A stretch of 25,810 nt of DNA from Chloroflexota bacterium (GTDB taxonomy: Bacteria; Chloroflexota; UBA6077; CF-72), in the NCBI GenBank assembly GCA_019247135.1, contig JAFAPL010000966.1, positions 1 through 25,810 on the forward strand. The letters run 5' to 3'. A program made the translations under genes and the position numbers. Below the pieces are notes generated by a model that saw only the letters and a list, made by a program, of their open reading frames with translations, was not told the DNA's origin and made no database searches. Numbering within the stretch: position 1 is the first letter of the stretch; every line of letters begins with the position of its first letter. Below, piece after piece: positions 1 through 7,428 of this stretch.

Positions 1-57
1 CTGCTGCACGCGAGTGACTCCCTCCTTGACCAATCCGCCAGGCGAGAGTAGTGTCAT

Positions 58-81
58 TGCACGAAAATGTCAATCCGTGCA
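58..81. promoter_or_regulatory. inverted repeat upstream of XRE-cupin gene, possible operator
   Basis: TGCACG at 58-63 and CGTGCA at 76-81 form a perfect 6-bp inverted repeat with a 12-bp A/T-richer spacer (centre-to-centre 18 bp). It lies 57 bp before the preferred GTG start of the regulator. A TTGACC at 26-31 with TAGTGT 17 bp downstream could be a weak promoter just ahead of it. Position and symmetry suit autoregulation by the HTH protein, but this is inference; no known operator was recognised. Confidence 0.35.
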
Positions 82-137
82 GCATACTTGTACGCGATGG
101 GTGTACCCCGCGAAGCGCAGCGGAGCGTGGGCTGGCC

Positions 138-719
138 GTGGCGCTGATCGACACGGCGCGACCCGATGCCGCCCGCTCCGATACGACCCTGGGCAATCGA
201 ATTCGTGCTGCGCGCACCTGCCGGGGCCTGTCCCTCGGAGAACTGGCCACCACCGCGGGTGTCAGCAAGAGCCTGGTCAGTCAGATCGAACGCGGCATCG
301 CCGCGCCGTCGATCGACACCGTGCGCCGTATCGCGTCGGCGCTGCACGTCCCGGTGTTCTCACTGTTCATGGAAGAGCCAGGGAACGGGATGATCGTCCG
401 CCGCGGCGAGCGGCGAATCGTCCGCTATCCCGGTAGCGCCGCGACCCGAGAAATCTTGAGTCCAACGCTGCGGGGCCGGATGGTCCTGGTGTGGGTCACC
501 TTTCCGCCGGGCGAGGACGGTCGAGAGCCGGTGCGGCACGTCGGCGAGGAGACCGTCGTCGTGCTCCGCGGCACGTTGGAAGTTCATCTCGGCCAGGAGC
601 GAGTCGTGCTCCACCTGGGTGACAGCATGAGCTTCGATTCTGAGGTCCCACATACTTTTCGCAACCCCACAACTGAGGAAACGGAGATCCTGACGGCGAT
701 CGCGCCGCCAAACCTGTAA
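138..719 (+). CDS. XRE-family transcriptional regulator with C-terminal cupin domain
   Basis: Predicted cytoplasmic DNA-binding regulator of about 193 residues. An N-terminal helix-turn-helix of the XRE/Cro type is visible (IRAARTCRGLSLGELATTAG, then VSKSLVSQIERG). It is followed by a beta-rich cupin_2 domain with VRHVGEETVVVLRGTLEVHLG and a late PHTFRN motif. This is the family layout of regulators that sense a small ligand through the cupin barrel. The GTG at 138 is preferred because it leaves a short lead before the HTH. A GTG at 51 would add 29 residues with no family character and would place a possible operator inside the gene. The stop overlaps the next start (TAATG), so the regulator and the RraA-like gene are probably translationally coupled and the regulator likely controls this cluster. 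The ligand cannot be told from sequence. The family is secure, the exact start is not. Confidence 0.85.
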   Translation: MALIDTARPDAARSDTTLGNRIRAARTCRGLSLGELATTAGVSKSLVSQIERGIAAPSIDTVRRIASALHVPVFSLFMEEPGNGMIVRRGERRIVRYPGSAATREILSPTLRGRMVLVWVTFPPGEDGREPVRHVGEETVVVLRGTLEVHLGQERVVLHLGDSMSFDSEVPHTFRNPTTEETEILTAIAPPNL

Positions 720-1378
720 TGCAGCCATCTTCCACTCCAGTCATCCCGTCACCCACGAGCGACGTGTTGCGCCTGGCTCAATACACCACGGCAACCCTCA
801 GCGATGCGCGCAAGAGCTTCGGCATCATGCGACCGAATATTCGGCCGCTTGCGCCCGGCATGCGCATCGCCGGCGTGGCGCATACGGTGAAGTGCTATCC
901 GGGCAGCATCATCACCGTACACAAGGCGCTACTGGAAGCCAGACCGGGTGAGGTGCTGGTGGTCGACGGTGAAGGTGACGACCGTGGCGCGCTCTTTGGC
1001 GAGCTGATGACTCTGCAAGCCAGGGCCAACGGTCTGGCAGGCATCGTGGTCGACGGACCCGTCCGCGACCGGGCCGCCGTCGTGGAGTCCGGGTTTGCGG
1101 TGTTTGCCGCGTGCGTAACGCCGCGCGTGGGCAGCAACCGCCGCGTGGGCGAAACGCAGATCCCCATTCAGTGCGGTGGCGTGGTAGTTCGCCCGGGTGA
1201 CCTGATCGTTGGCGACGACGACGGAGTGGCAGTCATCTCGGCCGAGGAGGTCGAAGCAGCGGTGGATGCAGCCGAGGCGATCAAGCGCAAAGAGATCGGC
1301 TATCGAGCATCGATCGCGGAAGGTCAGCAATTGGCAGACCTGATCGGCTTCCGCCAGCTCATCTATCCGGACTCGTAA
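719..1378 (+). CDS. RraA-like family protein (possible HMG/CHA-type aldolase or oxaloacetate decarboxylase)
   Basis: A 219-residue protein of the RraA / dimethylmenaquinone methyltransferase-like fold. The family signature is visible: a GE pair at residues 94-95, then IVVDGPVRDRAA around 110-120, where the Arg-Asp pair (about R116, D117) corresponds to the substrate-binding Arg and metal-coordinating Asp of 4-hydroxy-4-methyl-2-oxoglutarate aldolases. GDLIVGDDDGVAVI near the C-terminus is also typical. Members include class II pyruvate aldolases of aromatic catabolism, oxaloacetate decarboxylases and the RNase E inhibitor RraA. The Gly-Glu and DGxxRD residues favour a metal-dependent lyase over an RNase regulator, but the substrate is unknown. 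The ATG overlaps the stop of the upstream regulator, and a C45-type acyltransferase starts 15 bp downstream, so the three probably form one operon of small-molecule catabolism. Confidence 0.85.
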   Translation: MQPSSTPVIPSPTSDVLRLAQYTTATLSDARKSFGIMRPNIRPLAPGMRIAGVAHTVKCYPGSIITVHKALLEARPGEVLVVDGEGDDRGALFGELMTLQARANGLAGIVVDGPVRDRAAVVESGFAVFAACVTPRVGSNRRVGETQIPIQCGGVVVRPGDLIVGDDDGVAVISAEEVEAAVDAAEAIKRKEIGYRASIAEGQQLADLIGFRQLIYPDS

Positions 1379-1393
1379 GCGAGGTATTGGTTG

Positions 1394-2503
1394 ATGCTGA
1401 AATCCGCGAGTGTCTCCAACCTGGGCACCGGCCGCGTGGTGTACGTCAGCGGCACGCCCTTCGAACAAGGACGCCAGCTTGGCGCGGCCGCGGCGGACCT
1501 CATCGTCGAGAACGTGTGCGCCGCCTCAGCACTCTTGCCGAATCTCGACAGTGGCTTTGACCCCGACGTGTACGCGGCGATGACGCGGCGCAACGAGGCC
1601 TGGGTTGCGCGCGTGTACCCCGAGCTGCTCGAGGAATTGCACGGGATCGCCGAAGGAGCCGGTCTCCAGTACGAAGAGCTGCTCCACCTGAACCTGAACA
1701 CCGACGTGGCGTACGCGCGGGCGTACTCGATGGTGTTCGACTGTACACAGGTCCTGGTCAGCAGTTCAGCTACGGCGGATGGCAACACGTATCTTGCCAA
1801 GACACGCGACCTCTCGCGCGGACCGGTACGTCAGTTGCTGGTCCATCGCGAGTTCGACGATGGCTCCTACCGTAACGAGATCCAGTCAGCTGGACAACTC
1901 ACGCTGCCGGTGGGAGTGAACAGCCATGGCGTGGCGGTTGGGACGAGCGGACAGTGGTCAAAACGCGTGGTGGTGGATCTCGCACGTGGCGACGCCGCGT
2001 GGCATATTCCGAACTTGCAACCGGTGCTGCGGCACGCCCGTTCGGCGGACGAGGCACTGGAGATGGTGCGCGAACAGCCTCGCGTCGCTGGTATGAACAT
2101 GATGCTGGCCGACACGCACACTGCATACGCGCTCGAGATCACCGCCGACCAGATGGAAGTGTTCGAACCCGAAGACGGTTTGCTGGTGCGCACCAACCAT
2201 TACCTTTCGCCCGCGTTGAGCGAGCTTGCGCCAACGCGGGACGAGAACCCTGGGACATTTGATCGCTACGCGCGTGCTCGCGAGATGGCTGTCGCGCGCC
2301 GCCGGCAGATCGGCGTCCACGACCTGGTCCGCCTGATGAGCGACCATGCCAAGCCGCCGAAGCAGAGTATCTGTCGGCATGGCCATGACGGAGCAGGGCG
2401 AACCTACGCAGCCATGGTCGCCTGTCCTCAGGATCGCAGCCTGTGGGCGATGTTCGGCAACCCATGCGAGGGGATCCAGATGGTCGGTCAACCCGGCGAG
2501 TAG
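1394..2503 (+). CDS. C45-family autoproteolytic acyltransferase/hydrolase (AAT-like Ntn-hydrolase)
   Basis: About 369 residues, resembling peptidase family C45 (acyl-CoA:6-aminopenicillanate acyltransferase-like Ntn-hydrolases). The N-terminal part has the usual G(T)PFEQGRQLG motif near residue 21 and an HGIAEGAGLQYEELLHLN block near 84-101. The likely nucleophile and autocleavage site is Cys117 in FDCTQVLVSSSATADG, preceding TYLAKTRDL. The bacterial proteins are amide-bond hydrolases or acyltransferases that self-cleave to expose the Cys; most have unknown substrates. No signal peptide is visible, so a cytoplasmic location is expected. The start is ATG 1394, with an alternative TTG at 1391, and GAGG at 1381-1384 as ribosome binding site. 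It follows the RraA-like gene closely, suggesting a pathway in which an amide is cleaved and the acid product cut by the lyase; that pathway is inference. Confidence 0.82.
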   Translation: MLKSASVSNLGTGRVVYVSGTPFEQGRQLGAAAADLIVENVCAASALLPNLDSGFDPDVYAAMTRRNEAWVARVYPELLEELHGIAEGAGLQYEELLHLNLNTDVAYARAYSMVFDCTQVLVSSSATADGNTYLAKTRDLSRGPVRQLLVHREFDDGSYRNEIQSAGQLTLPVGVNSHGVAVGTSGQWSKRVVVDLARGDAAWHIPNLQPVLRHARSADEALEMVREQPRVAGMNMMLADTHTAYALEITADQMEVFEPEDGLLVRTNHYLSPALSELAPTRDENPGTFDRYARAREMAVARRRQIGVHDLVRLMSDHAKPPKQSICRHGHDGAGRTYAAMVACPQDRSLWAMFGNPCEGIQMVGQPGE

Positions 2504-2620
2504 AGCCGACCTACCCGGCACACAAAATAAGAACCTGATCGGCCGCTGGCACGAACTCGACCAAATTGTATTCGTGCGCAGCCTCGACCCAGAGAAGAAC
2601 TCGCGGGCGGCCAGTTCTAT

Positions 2621-4453
2621 TTAAGCAGCCGTGCGCCAGTTCTGAATGTCCCAGATATCGGGCGCCCACGGCGTTGGCTGGTAACCCGTCAGGCGTTTGC
2701 TCGCCGCGGCGACGTTGTTGCGAGCCACCAGACCGATGTCCGCCACGTCGGTGACCACCAGCTGCTGCATGTGCTGGAAGATCTGCGTGTATTTTGTCGG
2801 ATCCACCTCCGCCGCTGCTTGCGCGTACAGATCATTCAATTGCGGATTCTGGTAGCGCATGATATTGCGCCCGGACCAGTTGTTGTCTTTTTGAGCGATG
2901 TCTTGTGCCGGGTCCGCCGACAGATAACGCAGATACCACAACAGCGGATACACGCCGGCGGCGTTCGTCTCCATTCCGAGATCGGCCTTCAGCTGCTGGA
3001 ATGAATCGGCGTTGCTGGCGCTGAAATACGCGCTCGCATCCACCGCCTTGATCTCCACCTCGATCCCTATTTGCTGAAGCGCCGCCTTGATGATCTCCTG
3101 CTCTTTTTGACGCACGCTGTTGGTGGACGATGAATACAGCCAGCTCATACGACGCCCGTTCAGGACGCGGATGCCGTCCGGACCAGGTGCCGCCGCCACC
3201 TCGTCGAGCAGCGCACGCGCTTTATCCAGGTTGTATTCCCACGTAAGCCCTGGCGGCATGTACTGCGCGTTCTCGTTCATGGTATAGGCAGTTTGCTTGC
3301 CGCCTGGCCCATACAGTTGCGACGCGATGACGTCGCGCTGAATGGCATACGCGAGCGCCTGGCGCACGTTGAGTTCCTTGAAGTGCGGGTGCGGCACTCG
3401 GTACGAGGAGAACTGATCGTCCGCCTGGGTTTCAGGATCGGTGTGATTGATGATCAGCTTCTCTGTGCCACCGCCAACCCACGTGACGACCTCGCCGCGG
3501 CCGGCATTCTGCATCGCGTTCAGGACACCTGGCTCGATCTGGAGATTCCACGCCCAATCAGCTTCACCAGTCTGGAGGACCGCTCGCGCGGCGCTCGTTG
3601 CGTCGCCGCCGCCTTTCAGCGTTACCGTATCGAAGAACGGCTTCCCTGACACGTGATACTCGGGGTTGAGCGCATACATGACCATATCGCCAGGCTTGAA
3701 GTCCGTCACCTTGTAGGGACCGGTGCCGATCGGTTTCAAATTGAACGGAGCATCTTTCGCGGCGGCGCCTACGGCATCTTTCAGCACGTGCTCCGGCAGG
3801 ATCTGGCCGGGTAGTCCTGTGAACGGATTGAACCAGGCAGCAACCGGATGCTTGAACGTGATCTTCACGGTGTCGGGAGCGATGGCGTCAACGGACGCAA
3901 CATCCTGGTAATAGCCGAGTGTCGTTGCGGACGTCGTTGGTTCGCTCAGATATCGATACGTGAAAGCGACGTCACTCGCGGTAAATTGCTGTCCGTCATG
4001 CCACGTGACGCCCTGTTTCAACTTCCACGTGACACTCGTGCCGTCGCGCGCGACTCCGCCGTTTTCGACGCTCGGAATCTCCGCGGAAAGCACCGGCACG
4101 AGCTGGTTCTGGGCGTTGAAGTCCGCGAGTGGCTCCGCGTAAATGCGAATCGCGCCGACATCTTTGGTGGCCAGTGACAGGTGGGCGTTGAGGATCGTCG
4201 GTGCCTGCCACCAGAGCAGGCTGAGCGGACCGCCCCCGCCCGCTCTCGCGGCGGCAGGCGCGGCGGTCGGAGCCGGCTGGCTCGGCGCGGCCGGACCGCA
4301 CGCGGTCGCCAGTGCCACTCCGAAACCAATGCTCGAGCGCAGAAGAAAGTCGCGACGTGAAAGCTGCGATTTGGGTGAAGTGGAACCGTGCCTGGTGGTC
4401 AACTCGTTCAACGAACTGTACGATACTTCGGCTCCGTGCGCGGCGGCACGCAT
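2621..4453 (-). CDS. ABC transporter substrate-binding lipoprotein, family 5 (peptide/nickel/oligosaccharide type), Tat-exported
   Basis: About 610 residues. From the ATG at 4453 there is a twin-arginine motif SRRDFLLRS (residues 32-40), a hydrophobic stretch and a lipobox ending at Cys52, followed by a Pro/Ala/Thr linker. This indicates Tat export and lipid anchoring outside the membrane. The mature part is a solute-binding protein of the SBP_bac_5 family: LKQGVTWHDGQQFTASDVAFTY is its classic core motif (split here as WHDGQQFTASDV), followed by PIGTGPYKV and NVRQALAYAIQRDVI. Such proteins deliver peptides or other solutes to an ABC permease, but no permease or ATPase gene is beside it. The start is uncertain: in-frame TTG codons at 4411 and 4402 leave a more typical Tat lead, and the 4453 start would overlap the edge of an alkB remnant on the other strand. 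The gene converges with the acyltransferase gene (117 bp apart), so it may supply that pathway's substrate. Confidence 0.9.
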   Translation of the reverse strand: MRAAAHGAEVSYSSLNELTTRHGSTSPKSQLSRRDFLLRSSIGFGVALATACGPAAPSQPAPTAAPAAARAGGGGPLSLLWWQAPTILNAHLSLATKDVGAIRIYAEPLADFNAQNQLVPVLSAEIPSVENGGVARDGTSVTWKLKQGVTWHDGQQFTASDVAFTYRYLSEPTTSATTLGYYQDVASVDAIAPDTVKITFKHPVAAWFNPFTGLPGQILPEHVLKDAVGAAAKDAPFNLKPIGTGPYKVTDFKPGDMVMYALNPEYHVSGKPFFDTVTLKGGGDATSAARAVLQTGEADWAWNLQIEPGVLNAMQNAGRGEVVTWVGGGTEKLIINHTDPETQADDQFSSYRVPHPHFKELNVRQALAYAIQRDVIASQLYGPGGKQTAYTMNENAQYMPPGLTWEYNLDKARALLDEVAAAPGPDGIRVLNGRRMSWLYSSSTNSVRQKEQEIIKAALQQIGIEVEIKAVDASAYFSASNADSFQQLKADLGMETNAAGVYPLLWYLRYLSADPAQDIAQKDNNWSGRNIMRYQNPQLNDLYAQAAAEVDPTKYTQIFQHMQQLVVTDVADIGLVARNNVAAASKRLTGYQPTPWAPDIWDIQNWRTAA

Positions 4454-4468
4454 GTCGATCACACGGCG

Positions 4469-4679
4469 CGCCATTTCGGTCTCAATTACAACTACGCCGA
4501 ACGGTTCACGTCGAGGACGCAGAGCCGCTGCCAGCCTGGCTCGGCGTACGTGGCCGCCGACCAAGTGGCAGCACTCCCTACCGCCGACCAGAGCGTTGCG
4601 CTATTCGATCACCTTTCGCACGCTGAAAGCGCGCGGCGTGGTTCACTGTGAAGAGCCAACGGCTCGAATGGAGCAATGA
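4469..4679 (+). pseudogene. alkB-like 2-oxoglutarate/Fe(II) dioxygenase remnant
   Basis: Three short plus-strand pieces in three different frames read, in order, as parts of an AlkB-type dioxygenase. The first is RHFGLNYNYAERF (4469-4507). The second is EDAEPLPAWLGVR (from 4513). The third is WPPTKWQHSLPP, then TRALRYSITFRTLKARG, ending at the TGA at 4677-4679. The last piece carries the final Fe-ligand His and the Arg residues of the HSLPP...RYSITFR block known from ALKBH2/3-like proteins. The N-terminal part and the middle with the HxD iron motif are missing, so it cannot be active. The stop lies 3 bp before the DUF5996 start, implying an ancestral alkB-DUF5996 operon. Identification rests on motif recognition; an alignment would be decisive. 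Confidence 0.72.
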
Positions 4680-4682
4680 TCG

Positions 4683-5663
4683 ATGTCAGAGCGTGGTGTC
4701 CGTTCAGCAACCGCGACCAGCTCCTGGCCAGACCTGCAACTGGCTGGTTGGCCGGACACGCAGGCTAGCCTGCACCGGCTGGTCCAGATGATTGGCAAAG
4801 TCCGCCTCGCGCTCAGCCCGCCCCAGAACCACTACTGGCACGCCACGCTCTACGTCAGCACCCACGGCCTGACGACCAGCCCGATTCCGTACGGCGCTGA
4901 GCTGTTCGAGATCGATCTGGATTTTCTGAGTCATCAGATTGTGGTCGCGACCAGTTGGGGCGAGTCACGCATGCTAGCGCTCGAACCTCGCAGCGTCGCG
5001 GACATGTACGAACAGTTCACGGGCACGCTCCAGTCGCTGAGCATCGACGTCGATATCTGGCCGAAGCCTGTGGAGATCGAGGATACGACCGCCTTCGACC
5101 ACGACACCGCCCACGTCGCTTACGACCCCGAGGCGGCGCACGCCGTCTGGCGAGCTCTTGTGCAGGCGGATCGCGTCTTCAAACGTTTCCGCGCCCTGTT
5201 CCGCGGAAAATCCAGTCCGGTCCACTTCTTCTGGGGCGCGTTCGACCTGGCCGTGACGCGCTTTTCAGGTCGGCGCGCTCCGATCTGGCAGGGCACGACG
5301 ATGCACGTCCACCCACATGTCATGCACGAGTCGTACTCTCACGAGGTCAGTAGCGCCGGATTGTGGCTTGGGGCTGGGTCAGCGCCACTGTTTTACAGCT
5401 ACGCGGTTCCGCAGCCCGACGGGTTTGCGACGGCGCAGGTTTCACCCTCGCAAGGGACGTATGACGCGGGCATGGGTGAGTTTGTATTGCCGTACGCGGC
5501 CGTGCGGAATTCCGATAATCCCGACGAGACGCTCATGCGTTTCTTGCAGACGACGTACGCTGCCGCGGCGGACCTTGGCAAATGGGACAGGGACCTGCTC
5601 GAGCACCGCGTTGCCTGCACGTGTTCGCCCGAAGAGCTTCGCCGATTGAAGGGAACACCATGA
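4683..5663 (+). CDS. DUF5996 family protein
   Basis: A 326-residue soluble protein matching my recollection of the DUF5996 family. The N-terminal signature is WPDLQLAGWPDTQASLHRLV, then QMIGKVRLAL, NHYWHATLYVSTHGLTTSPI and PYGAELFEIDLDFLSHQIVV. A His-rich centre (VHFFWGAFDLAVTRFSGR, then MHVHPHVMHESYSHE) could bind a metal but is not assigned. The function of the family is unknown to me. The ribosome binding site is GGAG at 4671-4674, 8 bp before the ATG; it lies within the last codons of the alkB remnant. The gene overlaps the following zinc-finger gene at ATGA, so the two are probably translationally coupled. A link to alkylation damage or oxidised nucleobases is suggested only by the decayed alkB upstream. 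Confidence 0.85.
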   Translation: MSERGVRSATATSSWPDLQLAGWPDTQASLHRLVQMIGKVRLALSPPQNHYWHATLYVSTHGLTTSPIPYGAELFEIDLDFLSHQIVVATSWGESRMLALEPRSVADMYEQFTGTLQSLSIDVDIWPKPVEIEDTTAFDHDTAHVAYDPEAAHAVWRALVQADRVFKRFRALFRGKSSPVHFFWGAFDLAVTRFSGRRAPIWQGTTMHVHPHVMHESYSHEVSSAGLWLGAGSAPLFYSYAVPQPDGFATAQVSPSQGTYDAGMGEFVLPYAAVRNSDNPDETLMRFLQTTYAAAADLGKWDRDLLEHRVACTCSPEELRRLKGTP

Positions 5664-5968
5664 CACAGGACCAGGAACAGGCCACCTGTACACACGTCGA
5701 CCAGGTGCGACACGTCCGGCCGCGCACCCCGCAAGGCTGTGAAGAGTGCCTTCGAATGCGCAGCGGCTGGGTCCACCTGCGCCTGTGCTTGAGCTGCGGC
5801 CACGTGGGGTGCTGCGATAGCTCGCCGAACCGCCACGCGACCAGGCACTACCACGACACGCATGATCCGCTGATCCAGTCATACGAGCCTGGCGAGGATT
5901 GGGGCTGGTGTTACGTGGACGAGATAATGCTCGAGCCGGCACCCCTGCAGGAGGCGCTGCGAGCCTGA
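5660..5968 (+). CDS. UBP-type zinc finger domain protein
   Basis: A small 102-residue protein consisting essentially of a zf-UBP domain. Visible zinc ligands are Cys10 and His12 (CTH), the CEEC pair at 27-30, the CLSC pair at 43-46, Cys51-Cys52, His59 and the His residues at 63-68 in TRHYHDTH. This matches the spacing of the eukaryotic USP/HDAC6 ubiquitin-C-terminus-binding domain, which also occurs as stand-alone bacterial proteins of unknown role. The characteristic WGWCYVDE end is also typical of the bacterial form. The ATG overlaps the DUF5996 stop (ATGA), so the two are likely co-translated. Whether it binds the free C-terminus of a protein partner, as the eukaryotic domain does, cannot be told here. 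Confidence 0.88.
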   Translation: MTQDQEQATCTHVDQVRHVRPRTPQGCEECLRMRSGWVHLRLCLSCGHVGCCDSSPNRHATRHYHDTHDPLIQSYEPGEDWGWCYVDEIMLEPAPLQEALRA

Positions 5969-6017
5969 GGCTCGCGTCGAGCACACTGGCGTGCGTGCGC
6001 GGGCCACGCTGGTCGTG

Positions 6018-6119
6018 CTACGCCACGGCGAAGATGATCGGCCCGGCGAACATGCCGAGGAACGACAACCACTCGATGTAGGCGCGTGGCCGCGGCTCGA
6101 AGCGATCCGTCAGGCGGCA
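6018..6119 (-). other. short minus-strand coding-like segment with one membrane helix (gene tail or small ORF)
   Basis: In the 221-bp gap between the zinc-finger gene and the propeller gene, the minus strand has an open segment ending at TAG (6018-6020). It reads RFEPRPRAYIEW, then LSFLGMFAGPIIFAVA: a charged lead followed by one hydrophobic helix ending at the stop. Its third codon positions are almost all G or C, as in the real genes around it. No ATG, GTG or TTG in the same frame gives a good start, while an ATG one base out of frame lies just upstream at 6121-6119. It could therefore be a small membrane protein with a frameshift, or the tail of a lost gene. I do not recognise the family. 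Confidence 0.3.
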
Positions 6120-6189
6120 TGGTGCAGCAATCCGGGTCGTGGCGCTCGGTGTACCTACCAGTGCACCAATTTTTCCGAGGTGAAGCGCC

Positions 6190-7422
6190 ATGTCGCACTC
6201 GAAGTTCAAAATCGCTGCGCTCGCTACGGCCTTCGCAGCGACCACCGCGTTGCAGGCCGCGCCCGCGAGCGCACAATCCGCCGCGCCCAAGGCGTATATC
6301 GGTCTATTCGGGGACAACAGCCTGGCCGTGTTGGACACCGGCTCAAGTTCGATCACCGGGACCATCCCCATCCCGGCCGGTCCGCACGGACTCGTGGTGA
6401 CACCAGACGGTCACTGGGTGTACGCCAGCAGCGACGGCGACTCGAAAGTCTCGGTCATCGACACGCAGACGGACCAGGTCGCCTCCACCATCGAGGTCGG
6501 CACGACGCCGCATGGTCTGGCAATCACGCCGGATGGCAGCCGCGTTCTCGTCGCCGGTTTCGGTACAGACGAGGTGGAAGCCATCGATACGAGCACGCGC
6601 CAGATGGTGTGGCAGACGCCAGTCACACAGCCACACAACATCGCGATCAGTCCGGACGGGCTGACGGCGTACGCGGGAAGCCAGAAAGCGGACGCGCCGT
6701 CGCTGGCCGTCATCGACATTCCGAGTGGGACGCAGACCGGCTCGGTGGAGCTGAACGCGGTGCCACGCGCGCTGACCATGAGCCCAGACGGAACGAAAGT
6801 CTTCTTCACTCAGGCAGGCGTGGACTCGCTCCAGGTGCTCGATCGAGCGACCGATCAGATCGTCTCGCGGATTCCGACGGGCGCGTCACCGCATCACCCG
6901 TTCTTTTCGCCTGACGGCAAGATCGGCATGGTGGTGGCGCAGGGCCCGGGCGAGCTCGACCTGTTCGACCCTACCGCTTTCGCGCGAACGGGTTCGGTGA
7001 AAGTTGGCCAGATGCCGCACTGGATCGCTACGTCGGCGGACAACCACTACGCCTACGTGACGAACGAGAACTCGAACGATTTATCGGTCGTCGACCTGGG
7101 TAGCATGAGCGTCAGCACTACCGTTAGCGTGGGGAAAGCGCCGCGCAAGATCGCGATACAGCCGACACAACAGTCGGCCTCGGTCACTATTCAGAAATTC
7201 GCCTTTTCGCCGGCATCCATGACGATTCACGCGGGCGATTCGGTGACCTGGACCAATAACGACGCGGTGGCGCATACGACCACCAGTGACGACAAGAGTT
7301 CCTGGGACTCCAAGGAGATCCAGCCGAACACGACGTTTACGCACACGTTCTCGCAGCCTGGCACCTATACGTACCACTGCTCCGTTCACCCCTTCATGAA
7401 GGGCACCATTGAGGTGCAGTAA
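6190..7422 (+). CDS. secreted YncE-like beta-propeller fused to a type 1 copper cupredoxin domain
   Basis: A 410-residue exported protein. Residues 1-29 form a signal peptide ending at ASA|Q. Residues about 33-325 are a YncE/cytochrome-D1-like beta-propeller built from repeats of the type VTPDGHWVYASSDGDSKVSV, AITPDGSRVLVAG, AISPDGLTAYAGS and TMSPDGTKVFFTQ. Residues about 330-410 form a plastocyanin/amicyanin-like cupredoxin with all four type 1 copper ligands: His362 (AHTTTS), Cys397 and His400 (YHCSVHPFM) and Met403. The ribosome binding site is GAGGTGAAG just before the ATG. The domain pair suggests an extracytoplasmic electron-transfer or copper-binding protein; the propeller surface may dock a partner. 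No oxidase or reductase gene lies next to it. A perfect palindrome follows the stop. Confidence 0.9.
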   Translation: MSHSKFKIAALATAFAATTALQAAPASAQSAAPKAYIGLFGDNSLAVLDTGSSSITGTIPIPAGPHGLVVTPDGHWVYASSDGDSKVSVIDTQTDQVASTIEVGTTPHGLAITPDGSRVLVAGFGTDEVEAIDTSTRQMVWQTPVTQPHNIAISPDGLTAYAGSQKADAPSLAVIDIPSGTQTGSVELNAVPRALTMSPDGTKVFFTQAGVDSLQVLDRATDQIVSRIPTGASPHHPFFSPDGKIGMVVAQGPGELDLFDPTAFARTGSVKVGQMPHWIATSADNHYAYVTNENSNDLSVVDLGSMSVSTTVSVGKAPRKIAIQPTQQSASVTIQKFAFSPASMTIHAGDSVTWTNNDAVAHTTTSDDKSSWDSKEIQPNTTFTHTFSQPGTYTYHCSVHPFMKGTIEVQ

Positions 7423-7428
7423 CTCGGT

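Noticed and set aside
1958..2521. 187-codon minus-strand frame opposite the C45 gene
   Set aside because: No domain; the plus strand encodes a recognisable acyltransferase through the same bases.
5969..6189. tRNA or small RNA gene in the gap before the propeller gene
   Set aside because: No cloverleaf, TTCRANY-type T-loop or terminator was found; the only structure is the coding-like minus-strand tail.
5991..6914. 307-codon plus-strand frame overlapping the propeller gene
   Set aside because: It is Arg/Gly-rich with no motif, while the frame starting at 6190 has a signal peptide, repeats and a ribosome binding site.
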